Shown piece by piece: positions 19,759-28,500 of a DNA stretch of 52,684 bases. The notes under the pieces were generated by a model. The model was not told the origin of the DNA. It saw only the letters and a program-made list of their open reading frames with translations, and did no database searches. This DNA comes from Domibacillus robiginosus (GTDB taxonomy: Bacteria > Bacillota > Bacilli > Bacillales > Domibacillaceae), in contig NZ_LAHL01000032.1 of the NCBI RefSeq assembly GCF_000966195.1, positions 1-52,684 on the forward strand, written 5' to 3'. Every line of letters starts with the position of its first letter. The first letter of the stretch is position 1. A program made the translations under genes and the position numbers.

Positions 19759-20065
19759 ACTGAATGCCTAACGCAATTTTTGCGTAGCGTGACATCATGT
19801 CGCGCGACCAAACCGGTGTCCAGACAATATTTGTTTCCACTTCTGTGACTTCTGGAATATCGGAAAGCGCTGCTTTTACCTGATCAACGATTACGCCGGC
19901 AAGCGGACATCCCATAGACGTTAATGTCATGGTAACAGTTGTTTTTCCGGCATCATCCATATCCACGTCGTACACAAGCCCAAGATTGACAATATCAATA
20001 CCCAGCTCCGGATCCACAACCTGCTCAAGCGCACCCATAATATTTTCTTTTAAATCCTGATCCAT
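19757..20065 (-). CDS. yitW: MIP18/DUF59 family Fe-S assembly protein (YitW)
   Basis: Protein of 102 residues from the DUF59 (PaaD/SufT-like) family, linked to iron-sulfur cluster maturation. Landmarks are DPELGIDIVNLGLVYDV, the conserved Cys in TSMGCPLAG, and VWTPVWSRDMMS near the C terminus. GAAAGGAG precedes the ATG. It is divergent from yitU, its usual neighbour in Bacillus. A link to the Fe-S regulator Fnr next door is suggestive only. Confidence 0.9.
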   Translation of the reverse strand: MDQDLKENIMGALEQVVDPELGIDIVNLGLVYDVDMDDAGKTTVTMTLTSMGCPLAGVIVDQVKAALSDIPEVTEVETNIVWTPVWSRDMMSRYAKIALGIQ

Positions 20066-20209
20066 TTAAAGCACTCCTTTCAATTTACACGTATAGCTTT
20101 ATCATAACAGACATTTCTTCGAATGATGAGCAAAAAGCCTGTTTCTTTACAAACGGCACCTCAACCCTCTACACTAAAAAAAGAACTGACAAAGGAGTGA
20201 CTCGCCTGT

Positions 20210-21028
20210 ATGGAAAAGCATTTAATCGTGTTAGACCTCGATGGTACATTATTAACCGATCAAAAAACCATTTCTCCCCGCACAAAACGTACTCTCCAAC
20301 AAGCAATGGAGCACGGGCATGAAGTAATGATTGCCACGGGCCGCCCGTTCCGCTCAAGCGCTCCTTACTATGCGGAGCTCGGATTAAAAACACCGATTGT
20401 AAATTTCAACGGTGCCTTTGTTCATCATCCCGGCAATCAAAAATGGGGATTCTTTCATGAGCCGATGGAATTGAAAACAGCCATTGATGTTGTTGAAGCA
20501 TGCCATGATTTTGATTTCCACAATATTATTGCCGAAGTGCTTGATAACGTTTATTTCCACTATCATGATGAAAAGCTTATTGACGTATTTAATATGGGCA
20601 ATCCTGTTGTGACAACAGGTGACCTGCGCGAAAAGCTGACGGATCATCCAACAAGCATGCTCATTCATGCAACGGAGGAACAGGTGCCGGCCATTCGACG
20701 CCATTTAAGTGACGTACACGCAGAAGTAATTGACCATCGCCGCTGGGCCGCTCCATGGCACGTAATTGAAATTGTCAAAAGCGGCTTAAGCAAAGCGGTG
20801 GGCTTAAAAAGAGTCTCGGACTGGATCGGCATTCCGCCAGACCGGATTATCGCATTTGGGGACGAAGATAATGATCTTGAAATGATTGATTATGCCGGCA
20901 CAGGCGTTGCGATGGGCAACGGTATTGATGCCCTGAAATCGATCGCTAACGACATCACCGTTTCAAATGAAGAGGACGGTATTGCCGTTTTCTTAGAGGA
21001 ACGATTATCATTAAAAACATTGGCTTAA
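20210..21028 (+). CDS. yitU: Cof-type HAD phosphatase (YitU)
   Basis: HAD-superfamily hydrolase of 272 residues, Cof (IIB) subfamily. Motif I is VLDLDGTLL, motif II is in MIATGRPFRS, motif III Lys is in SGLSKAVGLK, and motif IV is FGDEDNDLEMI. The cap domain sits between motifs II and III. Related Bacillus enzymes dephosphorylate sugar phosphates or flavin precursors; the substrate here is unknown. AAAGGAG lies 12 nt before the ATG. A strong terminator follows. Confidence 0.92.
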   Translation: MEKHLIVLDLDGTLLTDQKTISPRTKRTLQQAMEHGHEVMIATGRPFRSSAPYYAELGLKTPIVNFNGAFVHHPGNQKWGFFHEPMELKTAIDVVEACHDFDFHNIIAEVLDNVYFHYHDEKLIDVFNMGNPVVTTGDLREKLTDHPTSMLIHATEEQVPAIRRHLSDVHAEVIDHRRWAAPWHVIEIVKSGLSKAVGLKRVSDWIGIPPDRIIAFGDEDNDLEMIDYAGTGVAMGNGIDALKSIANDITVSNEEDGIAVFLEERLSLKTLA

Positions 21029-21066
21029 AAAAGACTTCTCAGCCCATTCGCTGAGAAGTCTTTTTT
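21027..21066. terminator. Terminator between yitU and the GH13 gene
   Basis: Perfect 16-bp arms (AAAAAAGACTTCTCAG / CTGAGAAGTCTTTTTT) with an 8-nt loop; convergent genes. Confidence 0.95.
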
Positions 21067-22565
21067 TACGATTGTGCCGCCCTTTTGCCACGCTTCCATA
21101 CAACATAAAGAAACAAAACAAAAACAACCCAAACAGCTGCCATAGCTGCAATAAACGCATAATTGACACCTGTTTTCTCTGCCAGCGCATAAATTTCCGC
21201 TTCTTCACGGTCAAGGATAATAGTAAATTCTCCATCTGCTGCACGTGACATGTCACCAGCAAGCAGGCCGCGCAGCTCTTTGTCTTCATCCAGCTTAGAA
21301 GCGGGGATTGCGATACTTTGTGTTTCACCTGTATTGTTAATGGCTACTACGATCGTTTCATCTTTGTATTGACGCTTAAACACAGACAAGCCGTTTTGCT
21401 CATAAATCGACTCATAAGAACCGCGTCTAAGCGCCGGCAGTTCTTGACGCAGGGCTGCTATCTGCTTAATGTAATCAACTAGCTCCTGATCCGTCCGGAA
21501 ATTCATCAATCCGTGTGCGTCCGGACCACTTTCTCCGTTTTGCGCAATTTCTGATCCGTAAAAAACAGCCGGCGTTCCAGGAGCCGTGTAGAGATATGTA
21601 AGTGCCATCCGCCAGCGCGCGCCCGGAAACATATTTTCATTTGCCATGTCGAGCGTAAAACGGTCTGTCAAAGCCGAATCTGTTAAATGAACCGTTTCCA
21701 AAGGATGCTTGAGCTCTCTTTTTTCTTCGAGAAGCCATTTTTGCACGGCGTCTGACGGACGGTCTACTGTCGCAAATTGATTACGCAGCGGCTCCTGAAT
21801 CCAGGAAGACGTCACCGCGTCAAGCCCGGCTTGCTCGTAAACAGCGGCTGTTTGTAAGGGCACTTCTGTCATTTCTCCAATAAGATGCATTTCGGGCATC
21901 GCCTCATGAAAAGCGGACCAGAAATCCGGCTTTGCCGCTGAAGCGCTGCTGAAAAAATATCCATCAATTCCTGTTCTTTCCGCAAGATTTACCGCGGCTT
22001 TTACGAGAGCCGATTGGACTTCAGAGTTTTCCGTGTTTAATAGTGCCATGTTACCAAGCCAACCCGGCTTTTGTGGAACCGACACGTTCGTAAACCAGTC
22101 GGCTTTATCCGCTTCCTTCAGCCATACATGCTCTGTACTTACCCGTGTAGCCGGAAAGTCTACTAACACACGTATTCCTTTTTTGTGTGCACTGTCAACC
22201 AACGCTTTTAATTGCTGCTCAGTGCCAAATTGAGGGTTTAGTTTTGTATAGTCTGTGATGTGATAACCATGATAGGCACCTGCTTCATTTTCAAACACAG
22301 GCGAAATAACAATAGACGTACTGCCGAGCTCTTTTACATAATCAAGCTTGTTTTGAATCCCTTTAAAGTCACCGCCCTGGTAAGCGGACGGATCATTATT
22401 ATTCGTTTGTTGATCGTTTGAACGATCCCCGTTCATAAACCGGTCCGTCATTAAAAAATACATTGTTTCATCCTGCCAATTTTCCTCTTTTTCTTCTGCC
22501 GAAGCCGTGCCTCCCGATAACAAAAGAAACGGGATGATAATAAGCGAAAGAAATCGTTTTCTCAC
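21066..22565 (-). CDS. Membrane-anchored GH13 amylase-like protein with degenerate active site
   Basis: Exported protein of about 499 residues. A signal peptide (RKRFLSLIIIPFLLLSGGTASA) leads into a GH13 barrel (YFLMTDRFMNGD, GGDFKGI, YHGYHITDY) and a C-terminal beta domain. It ends in a membrane helix and a KRGKR tail, so it is tethered outside the cell. The usual catalytic regions are altered: region I lacks NH (VDFPATRVS), region II lacks Arg and the nucleophile Asp (GYFFSSAS), region III keeps Glu (LIGEMT), and region IV lacks HD (LDMANEN). A related Bacillus group with an aberrant triad (BmaN1 type) is known to me. The GTG at 22565 has AGGGGGA upstream. Confidence 0.85.
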   Translation of the reverse strand: MRKRFLSLIIIPFLLLSGGTASAEEKEENWQDETMYFLMTDRFMNGDRSNDQQTNNNDPSAYQGGDFKGIQNKLDYVKELGSTSIVISPVFENEAGAYHGYHITDYTKLNPQFGTEQQLKALVDSAHKKGIRVLVDFPATRVSTEHVWLKEADKADWFTNVSVPQKPGWLGNMALLNTENSEVQSALVKAAVNLAERTGIDGYFFSSASAAKPDFWSAFHEAMPEMHLIGEMTEVPLQTAAVYEQAGLDAVTSSWIQEPLRNQFATVDRPSDAVQKWLLEEKRELKHPLETVHLTDSALTDRFTLDMANENMFPGARWRMALTYLYTAPGTPAVFYGSEIAQNGESGPDAHGLMNFRTDQELVDYIKQIAALRQELPALRRGSYESIYEQNGLSVFKRQYKDETIVVAINNTGETQSIAIPASKLDEDKELRGLLAGDMSRAADGEFTIILDREEAEIYALAEKTGVNYAFIAAMAAVWVVFVLFLYVVWKRGKRAAQS

Positions 22566-22813
22566 AGCTTGTTTCCCCCTGCGCCAAAGTGTTCCATTCT
22601 CATTTAGAGTACGCTTTTTCCTACATGTCGTCAATGAAAGCGGAAATTGTTCAAAAAAATGCCACGGTTCCAATCAAATTACTTACGAAATAAGCGCTGG
22701 GATTTCTTTCTTTTTATGGAGGGGAACTCCGTTTTCCTTTGCATCCTACTGGTTTTCCTGTAATCCCTCCAGGATGGTTCGATCACGTCGCAGCCATTGT
22801 AGGTATATAAAAC

Positions 22814-22848
22814 AATAACCGCCTTCCCTTTACTGGAATGACGGTTAT
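22814..22848 (-). terminator. Terminator of the 48-residue membrane peptide gene
   Basis: On the minus strand, AACCG and CGGTT arms with partial inner pairing (TTCC/GGAA), followed by TTGTTTTAT. It overlaps the stop of the small gene. Confidence 0.55.
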
Positions 22849-22991
22849 CTGGAGGATGAATCCTCTTTTTCTTTTATTAGAACCACCTCACTCGTTTCCA
22901 GTGACTCAGCCCTTTTTAAATAAAATGAAACGAGTTGAACAGTCACGAAAAATGAAACAAAAACAAGAATCCATAAAAAAACGGGAAACAT
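22845..22991 (-). CDS. 48-residue single-pass membrane peptide
   Basis: Short minus-strand gene with an excellent ribosome site (AAAAAGGAGG, 7 nt before ATG). Residues 2-24 form one hydrophobic helix (FPVFLWILVFVSFFVTVQLV), followed by a charged tail with KR and EKEDSSSR. It follows the yisL terminator and precedes the GH13 gene by about 280 nt, with its own terminator-like hairpin. It is too short for common gene finders. Function unknown. Confidence 0.65.
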   Translation of the reverse strand: MFPVFLWILVFVSFFVTVQLVSFYLKRAESLETSEVVLIKEKEDSSSR

Positions 22992-23015
22992 TTAAGAGCC
23001 TCCTTTTTCCATTAT

Positions 23016-23047
23016 AAGAAAAAAGCTGCGTTTTTTCGCACGCAGCT
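23016..23047 (-). terminator. yisL terminator
   Basis: On the minus strand, AGCTGCGT...ACGCAGCT arms followed by TTTTTTCTT. Confidence 0.85.
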
Positions 23048-23064
23048 CTTTGGTTAAGCCTCGA

Positions 23065-23412
23065 TCAAATAATGCCTGGAAGAGCAAAGCCCAGGATCAC
23101 GGTTAAGATAAGCACAATAAATGCCCCGGCCAAAACACCGCCGTTGCTTTTGCCCTTTTTCTTCCGTACAAGGGTCATTTCCATCAGTCCAATTGTAATG
23201 ATTCCTAAAAGCATTTTAATGCCATACCACATTGGACTTAAGCTGTCAAACGTGGTAAACAGCGCAAAACCTGTAATTAAAATGAAAACATAAAACAGGC
23301 GCAGCCCCATATGTACACCGGTTGATGGCTTTCTTAGTGCAACCAAAAACAAGATGAGCGCAATCACCCACGTTGTAATATGCACATGGGTAGACTGTGT
23401 TAAAAAGTCCAT
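23065..23412 (-). CDS. yisL: DUF1516 membrane protein (YisL)
   Basis: Membrane protein of 115 residues with four hydrophobic helices (about 12-25, 38-55, 62-80, 95-113) and a basic KKKGKSNGG loop before the last. Pattern and neighbour yisK match YisL (UPF0344/DUF1516). The ATG follows GGAGGAGG. It lies 38 nt after yisK with no terminator between, so the two are cotranscribed. Function unknown. Confidence 0.88.
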   Translation of the reverse strand: MDFLTQSTHVHITTWVIALILFLVALRKPSTGVHMGLRLFYVFILITGFALFTTFDSLSPMWYGIKMLLGIITIGLMEMTLVRKKKGKSNGGVLAGAFIVLILTVILGFALPGII

Positions 23413-23450
23413 AAATCCTCCTCCTTTTTCTTTCTTATTTTACCATACTA

Positions 23451-24308
23451 TTACTGTACGGTATTCGACAAGGTTCCAACCCCTTCAACCGTAATTTCAA
23501 CCGTGTCTCCTTTTTGCAGCGTCCCTTTCGGATCCATTGCAAACCCTACTCCCGCGGGTGTTCCGGTTGCAATAATATCACCAGGTTCAAGTGTCATCCC
23601 TTTTGATAAAACATGAATCACTTCATCAATTGGAAAAATAAAATGAGATGTATCAGACTGCTGTCTTATTTCCCCATTTACAGTTGTTTGAATCGCTAGA
23701 TTGTGAGGATCTGCCACCTCATCTTTTGAAACAATCCAGGGCCCCATTGGACAGCTGCCATCCAGGCTTTTTCCAATAAAAAACTGTTTATGGCGGCTTT
23801 GTAAATCCCGTGCGGTAATATCATTTAGTACAGTGTAGCCAAAAACATAATCAAGTGCATCTTCGCGGGTAATTTCTTTTCCCTTTTTGCCGATAATTAC
23901 AGCCAGCTCGCCTTCATAATCGAGTGAATCGGTTAAAGATTCATAAGCGGGAATAGATGCTTTGTGTGCACTGACAGTGGTCGGCGCTTTTGTAAAAATC
24001 ATAGGGTGTTCCGGTACGCTCACTTCTCCTCCCATTTCAATCGCATGATCTCGATAATTTTTGCCCACACACATTACATTTTTCAGCGGGCGTGGAATCG
24101 GAGCCAGCCATTCGATAGATGTCTCTTTTATGTACGGCACTGATTTTGTATCACGAGAAATAGAAGCTAAAAACTCCTGTTCTTCAATAGCAGCAGCAAG
24201 CGTCGCTGGTGCGCCTTCCATATCAGAAACAATGCCTACCTCTTGCTTTTCTTCTTCATAAAAACCATATTTCTCTTTTCCATCCTGTTTAAAGCTCATC
24301 CACTTCAT
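23451..24308 (-). CDS. yisK: Fumarylacetoacetate hydrolase family protein (YisK-like)
   Basis: FAH-superfamily enzyme of about 285 residues. The C-terminal two thirds show CVGKNYRDHAIEMGG, the metal-binding LDYEGELAVVIGKKG, GYTVLNDITARDLQ and GDIIATGTPAGVG. Family members hydrolyse or decarboxylate 2-oxo acids; YisK of B. subtilis has been linked to oxaloacetate decarboxylation and to cell shape. I chose the ATG at 24308 with GGGGATGAG upstream. It starts 5 nt after the DUF418 gene ends, so they form one operon with yisL. Confidence 0.9.
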   Translation of the reverse strand: MKWMSFKQDGKEKYGFYEEEKQEVGIVSDMEGAPATLAAAIEEQEFLASISRDTKSVPYIKETSIEWLAPIPRPLKNVMCVGKNYRDHAIEMGGEVSVPEHPMIFTKAPTTVSAHKASIPAYESLTDSLDYEGELAVIIGKKGKEITREDALDYVFGYTVLNDITARDLQSRHKQFFIGKSLDGSCPMGPWIVSKDEVADPHNLAIQTTVNGEIRQQSDTSHFIFPIDEVIHVLSKGMTLEPGDIIATGTPAGVGFAMDPKGTLQKGDTVEITVEGVGTLSNTVQ

Positions 24309-24312
24309 GTTC

Positions 24313-25482
24313 TCATCCCCTTTTTCCATAAGTAAAAAATCTCCATAGAGCTTCCATCGGCCCACGTTGGAACCTGTTTATCCATAAACCGGAAACGATC
24401 ACCTGTACAGTGAAAATGGTTACACAAAGCAAAATGCCAGTTGTGACTGTCACTTGTCCATAAAAACCGAGTCCATAAGCATAAAACAAAAGCGAGCCAA
24501 TAATAGACTGCATTAAATAATTGGTCAGCGACATTTTCCCAGCCTGCGCAAAAGGCATAAGCAGTTTCAACGGCCGAGTACGCGTGCATAGATAAACAAC
24601 GAGCACAGCGTAAGAAGCCGCAAGCACCGGTCCTCCAAGAGAATCCTGCACATACATATACGCTATATGGCTTGGCCCAAGTATATGCGGTACGCCTTTA
24701 AGCAGGAGACCTGCTCCAAAAAGAAAAGCAAAAAGCCGCAGCGTTTTCTTAGGGTGAGCTGACCAGGCTTGAATCATATGCAGCTTATATGCCCCTGCAC
24801 CAATTAATAAAAACGGAAAAATGGTTATAAGCTGAAATAAAAAAGCACCTTCAACTATATTATTGTTTGTCCAATCATAAATCCGCTGTTCTGTTACTTC
24901 TGCATAAGATCCGCTTCCATAAGCCGCAATTGAATTTGAAACCGACGTAATGTCTGTCCAAAAGGAGGCATTATACGGATCCGATAAACTTGATAAAAAA
25001 AGCAGAGAGCTAAACAAAACAGCTGGTACAAACAGCAGGAGCAGACCGGCTCTCAGTAAGGTTTTTCCCGACAAACGAAGAAAAAACAGGAGCAGAAAGC
25101 CACACACAGCATAATTAAATAAAATGTCGCCCGGCCAGATCAAAATGGCATGACTGATGCCTAAAACAAGCAAAAACAGAAAGCGCCGCACGCCTGTCCA
25201 AGCAAATGTCCCCGTTTTTTCGAGCGCTTTTTCACGCTGCATAGCCGCGCCGAATCCAAACATAGCCGCAAAAATTGGGTAAAAGCTTGCCTGTACAAGC
25301 ACGTCAATCCAGGAAAACGCCAGTTTATCCTGAGGTGCTTCCCACCATTCATACGGATTGTAATAAAAATAAGGAGAATGAAACGACAGCATATTCACAA
25401 GAAAAATACCAAAAAGGGAAATGCCTCTTAGTATATCGATGGAAGCAACTCGATTAGTTCCCTTCTGCTCCGCATATTGCAA
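24313..25482 (-). CDS. DUF418 family membrane protein
   Basis: Polytopic membrane protein of 389 residues with about nine to ten helices. The N terminus SIDILRGISLFGIFLVNML is the hallmark of the YeiB/DUF418 family, and the C-terminal DUF418 part has AGKMSLTNYLMQSIIGSLLF. It is thought to be a transporter-like or acyltransferase-like protein; no substrate is known. Start is a TTG at 25482 with AAGGA 9 nt upstream. That ribosome site lies in the 3' arm of a perfect inverted repeat. It is the first gene of a run with yisK and yisL. Confidence 0.85.
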   Translation of the reverse strand: MQYAEQKGTNRVASIDILRGISLFGIFLVNMLSFHSPYFYYNPYEWWEAPQDKLAFSWIDVLVQASFYPIFAAMFGFGAAMQREKALEKTGTFAWTGVRRFLFLLVLGISHAILIWPGDILFNYAVCGFLLLFFLRLSGKTLLRAGLLLLFVPAVLFSSLLFLSSLSDPYNASFWTDITSVSNSIAAYGSGSYAEVTEQRIYDWTNNNIVEGAFLFQLITIFPFLLIGAGAYKLHMIQAWSAHPKKTLRLFAFLFGAGLLLKGVPHILGPSHIAYMYVQDSLGGPVLAASYAVLVVYLCTRTRPLKLLMPFAQAGKMSLTNYLMQSIIGSLLFYAYGLGFYGQVTVTTGILLCVTIFTVQVIVSGLWINRFQRGPMEALWRFFTYGKRG

Positions 25483-25491
25483 CCAACCACG

Positions 25492-25534
25492 TCCTTTTCT
25501 GTTATGATTACTTACTTATCATAACAGAAAAGGA
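25492..25534 (-). promoter_or_regulatory. Perfect 17-bp inverted repeat covering a ribosome site
   Basis: TCCTTTTCTGTTATGAT and its exact complement are separated by 9 nt, between addA and the DUF418 gene. In the minus-strand RNA the 3' arm ends in AAAAGGA, the ribosome site of the downstream TTG start. There is no T run, so it is not a normal terminator. It may be an RNA switch or a protein operator. Confidence 0.7.
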
Positions 25535-25539
25535 ACAAA

Positions 25540-28500
25540 TTACGTATATTCTACTACATGAGCGCCGTCTAGGAAAAAAACAAATTTCCCATCAATCTGG
25601 CGCTTCCAAATTCGCTCAACCGCTTTGGCATAAAGCTCAATTTGTACTTTGTACCGCTTAGTGAGCACCGGCTTTGCTTCCTCGAAGCCTCCGGCGAAAC
25701 GATCTGTGATTCGGTCAGTTTTATAATCGAGTAAATACAGGCGGCCTCTGTACTCAAACAAACAGTCAATGACTCCTTGAACCAAAATCACTTCATCGGA
25801 TTCGCCCATCCCTGCTTCACGTGCAGGCATGCCCATATTAAAAGGCAGTTCACGCTGTACATGATCGGCGGCCAAAAGCATTCGGCCCGGCTCAGTGGCA
25901 AAAAAGGCAACGACTGCTCCGGCATCAACAGCTTCAGCTTGTTCAATCGTAAGCAGCTCTTTTCCAATCAATTCATCTAAAAGCCGTTCTACTGACACCT
26001 CGGACGGGGCATGCTTTAAGTCAATATGCTGCATAACCGTATGAACCGCAGTACCGATTTCTGCAGGTGAAAGCTGCTTTTCCTGTACAAATCGAGGGCG
26101 GCGGAAGATAGGTCGACGATATGAACGTGCCGCTTCATTAGACGCCCCTTCACTGTAAATATCATTCGACCTTTTAAGATCGGACACGGACTGTTTGGAA
26201 CGGAGCCGAACCGCCTCAGGAAATTCATACTTCCATGTCATCCGCTTCCTAATTTCTTCTTTTTCAGGCGATTGCTCCGGATACTCTTTTCGTTCCTTCA
26301 GTAAATCCAGCCAGGACTCTTCCTTCTCTTCGTTTTCTGCCTGGAAAGCAATCAAGCTTTCTGCTGCTGTAATGTCCAGTTGAAAGCGTGACGGATGATC
26401 TGCAAAAAATGAATGGCCCTTCCCTACATCCTGATGCCGCATAAGGGCTGGGCCGATCCAGTCCACATAAGAGCCTGCCGAAGCACGCACTGCATCCCTG
26501 AGCAACCGTGACGGGTGCTCTCCTGCAAGGGTCCATGCTTCCATTTTTTTCTCTAATTTTTTCACAGAAGCTGTAACAACCAGCCGCTCTTTTGCCCGGG
26601 TCATCGCTACATACAAGACACGCATTTCTTCTGCAAGAAGCTCTAATTTCTTTTTGCGCTGAAAAGCAAGCTGCACAAGAGACGGCCAGGCAATTCTTTT
26701 TTCAGGATTCATATATTTTACAGCGATACCATAATCCTTATCAAACAGCACACGTCCATTTAAGTCCATCATGTTAAAACGGCGGCCTGCCGCTGCTGTA
26801 AAGACAACGGGAAACTCAAGGCCCTTACTTGCATGAATCGTCATGATCCGGACTACATCTTCCTGCTCGGACAAAGCGCGCGCTGTCCCCAAATCATCTC
26901 CCCGCTCACGCATCCGTTCGATAAAACGCAAAAAGCGGAATAATCCGCGAAACGATGTTTCCTCATATTGTCTCGCCCGGTCATAGAGGGCACGCAAGTT
27001 AGCCTGTCGCTGCTTTCCACCCGGCATCCCACCCGCAAAAGCGTAAAACTGTGTATCGCGGTATAAAGCCCAGATTAAATCAGACAAGGCACCGCTGCGC
27101 CCAATAGATCGCCATGTTTCAAGTTTTTCCAGAAACGGAGCGACCTTTTCCTTTAAAGACGCATGGTTTTGATCCTTTTCCATAAAAGCAAGCAGTGCTT
27201 CAAAATAGCTTCCTTTTTGGGAAGCGACCCGGATTGTGGCCATTTCATCCTCTGTACAACGGACAATGGGAGAACGAAGTACCGCTGCCAGCGGAATATC
27301 CTGAAACGGGTTATCGATTACATGAAGCAATGACAGCATCACAGAGATTTCAGTTGCCCGGAAATAGCCGCCCGATGTATTGGCATAAACAGGAATACCA
27401 GCATGCTTAAACTCTTCCATCATTTCCGGTACCCACGTAAGAGAGCGCATCAAAATAACGATATCCCGATATTGCACTGGACGCATTGTACCTGTTTTCG
27501 GATCCCAAATTGGATGGCCTGATTCGATCAGCTCCTTGATTTTCGAAGCGATTAAACGGGACTCCAGCTGAGATTGCTCTGCATCCTCACGATCTATTTC
27601 ATCACCTTCTGCTGCTTCAGGAGCGTCACTGTCAATTACGGCTACTTCAATCGGGTAAACCGCTTCTGGATAAGATGCTCCTAAACGGAGTGCTTCTTCT
27701 TCACCGTACTCAATTTCTCCGACTTCTGTCCCCATAATTTGCTCAAAGATATAATTGGTGCCGTCAAGCACTTCCTGGCGGCTTCGGAAATTACGGGACA
27801 GATTAATTTTCAAGCCAGCATCTATGCCTTCTGAATGAAAACGATTGTACTTGCCAAGGAAAAGCCCCGGCTCTGCCAGACGAAAACGATAAATAGACTG
27901 CTTTACATCGCCTACCATAAATAGATTACCTGATTGTTCATTGTCATAGGAGACAAGGCGGACGATCGTTTCCTGAACCATATTTACATCCTGATATTCA
28001 TCTACGAGCACTTCTTTAAAACGGCGTCGATACGCTTGGGCTGCTTTGGAGGGCTGGCCGGCGTCGGTTAAAATAGCCAGTGCATAATGCTCAAGATCAC
28101 TAAAATCGGTCAGGCCTTTTTCCCGCTTAACTTCTGCATACCTCGCTGAAAAAGCGAGAACAAGCTCTGACAATCGTTGAACGATCGGCTTCATTTCCGT
28201 CAGGTCCTTCAGCCAATTTTCAGGCTTCCGGGTAAAAAAGGTATCTTTCAATTCGGTCACCAGTTTTTTGGCGCTGTCTCGAACCTGCTTTGAGCGTTCT
28301 TTCAGCTCTTCGTCATATGCATCGCCTTTGCACGCTTTTAAGGTTGGGAATTTCACAGACTGAAACGCGCTATACCATTCCTCCCACGTTTCGCATCCAA
28401 GCAGCGCTGTTACCATTGCGTGATCTGCAGTAAAATTTTCTATACGCGGTGTTGGACCGCCCGGCAGATCGGTCATCTCTAACCCTTCCTGGAGCAATGC

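Noticed and set aside
24305-24589. Minus-strand frame of 94 residues overlapping the end of the DUF418 gene
   Set aside because: It is an alternative frame inside the DUF418 coding sequence, with no independent start signal.
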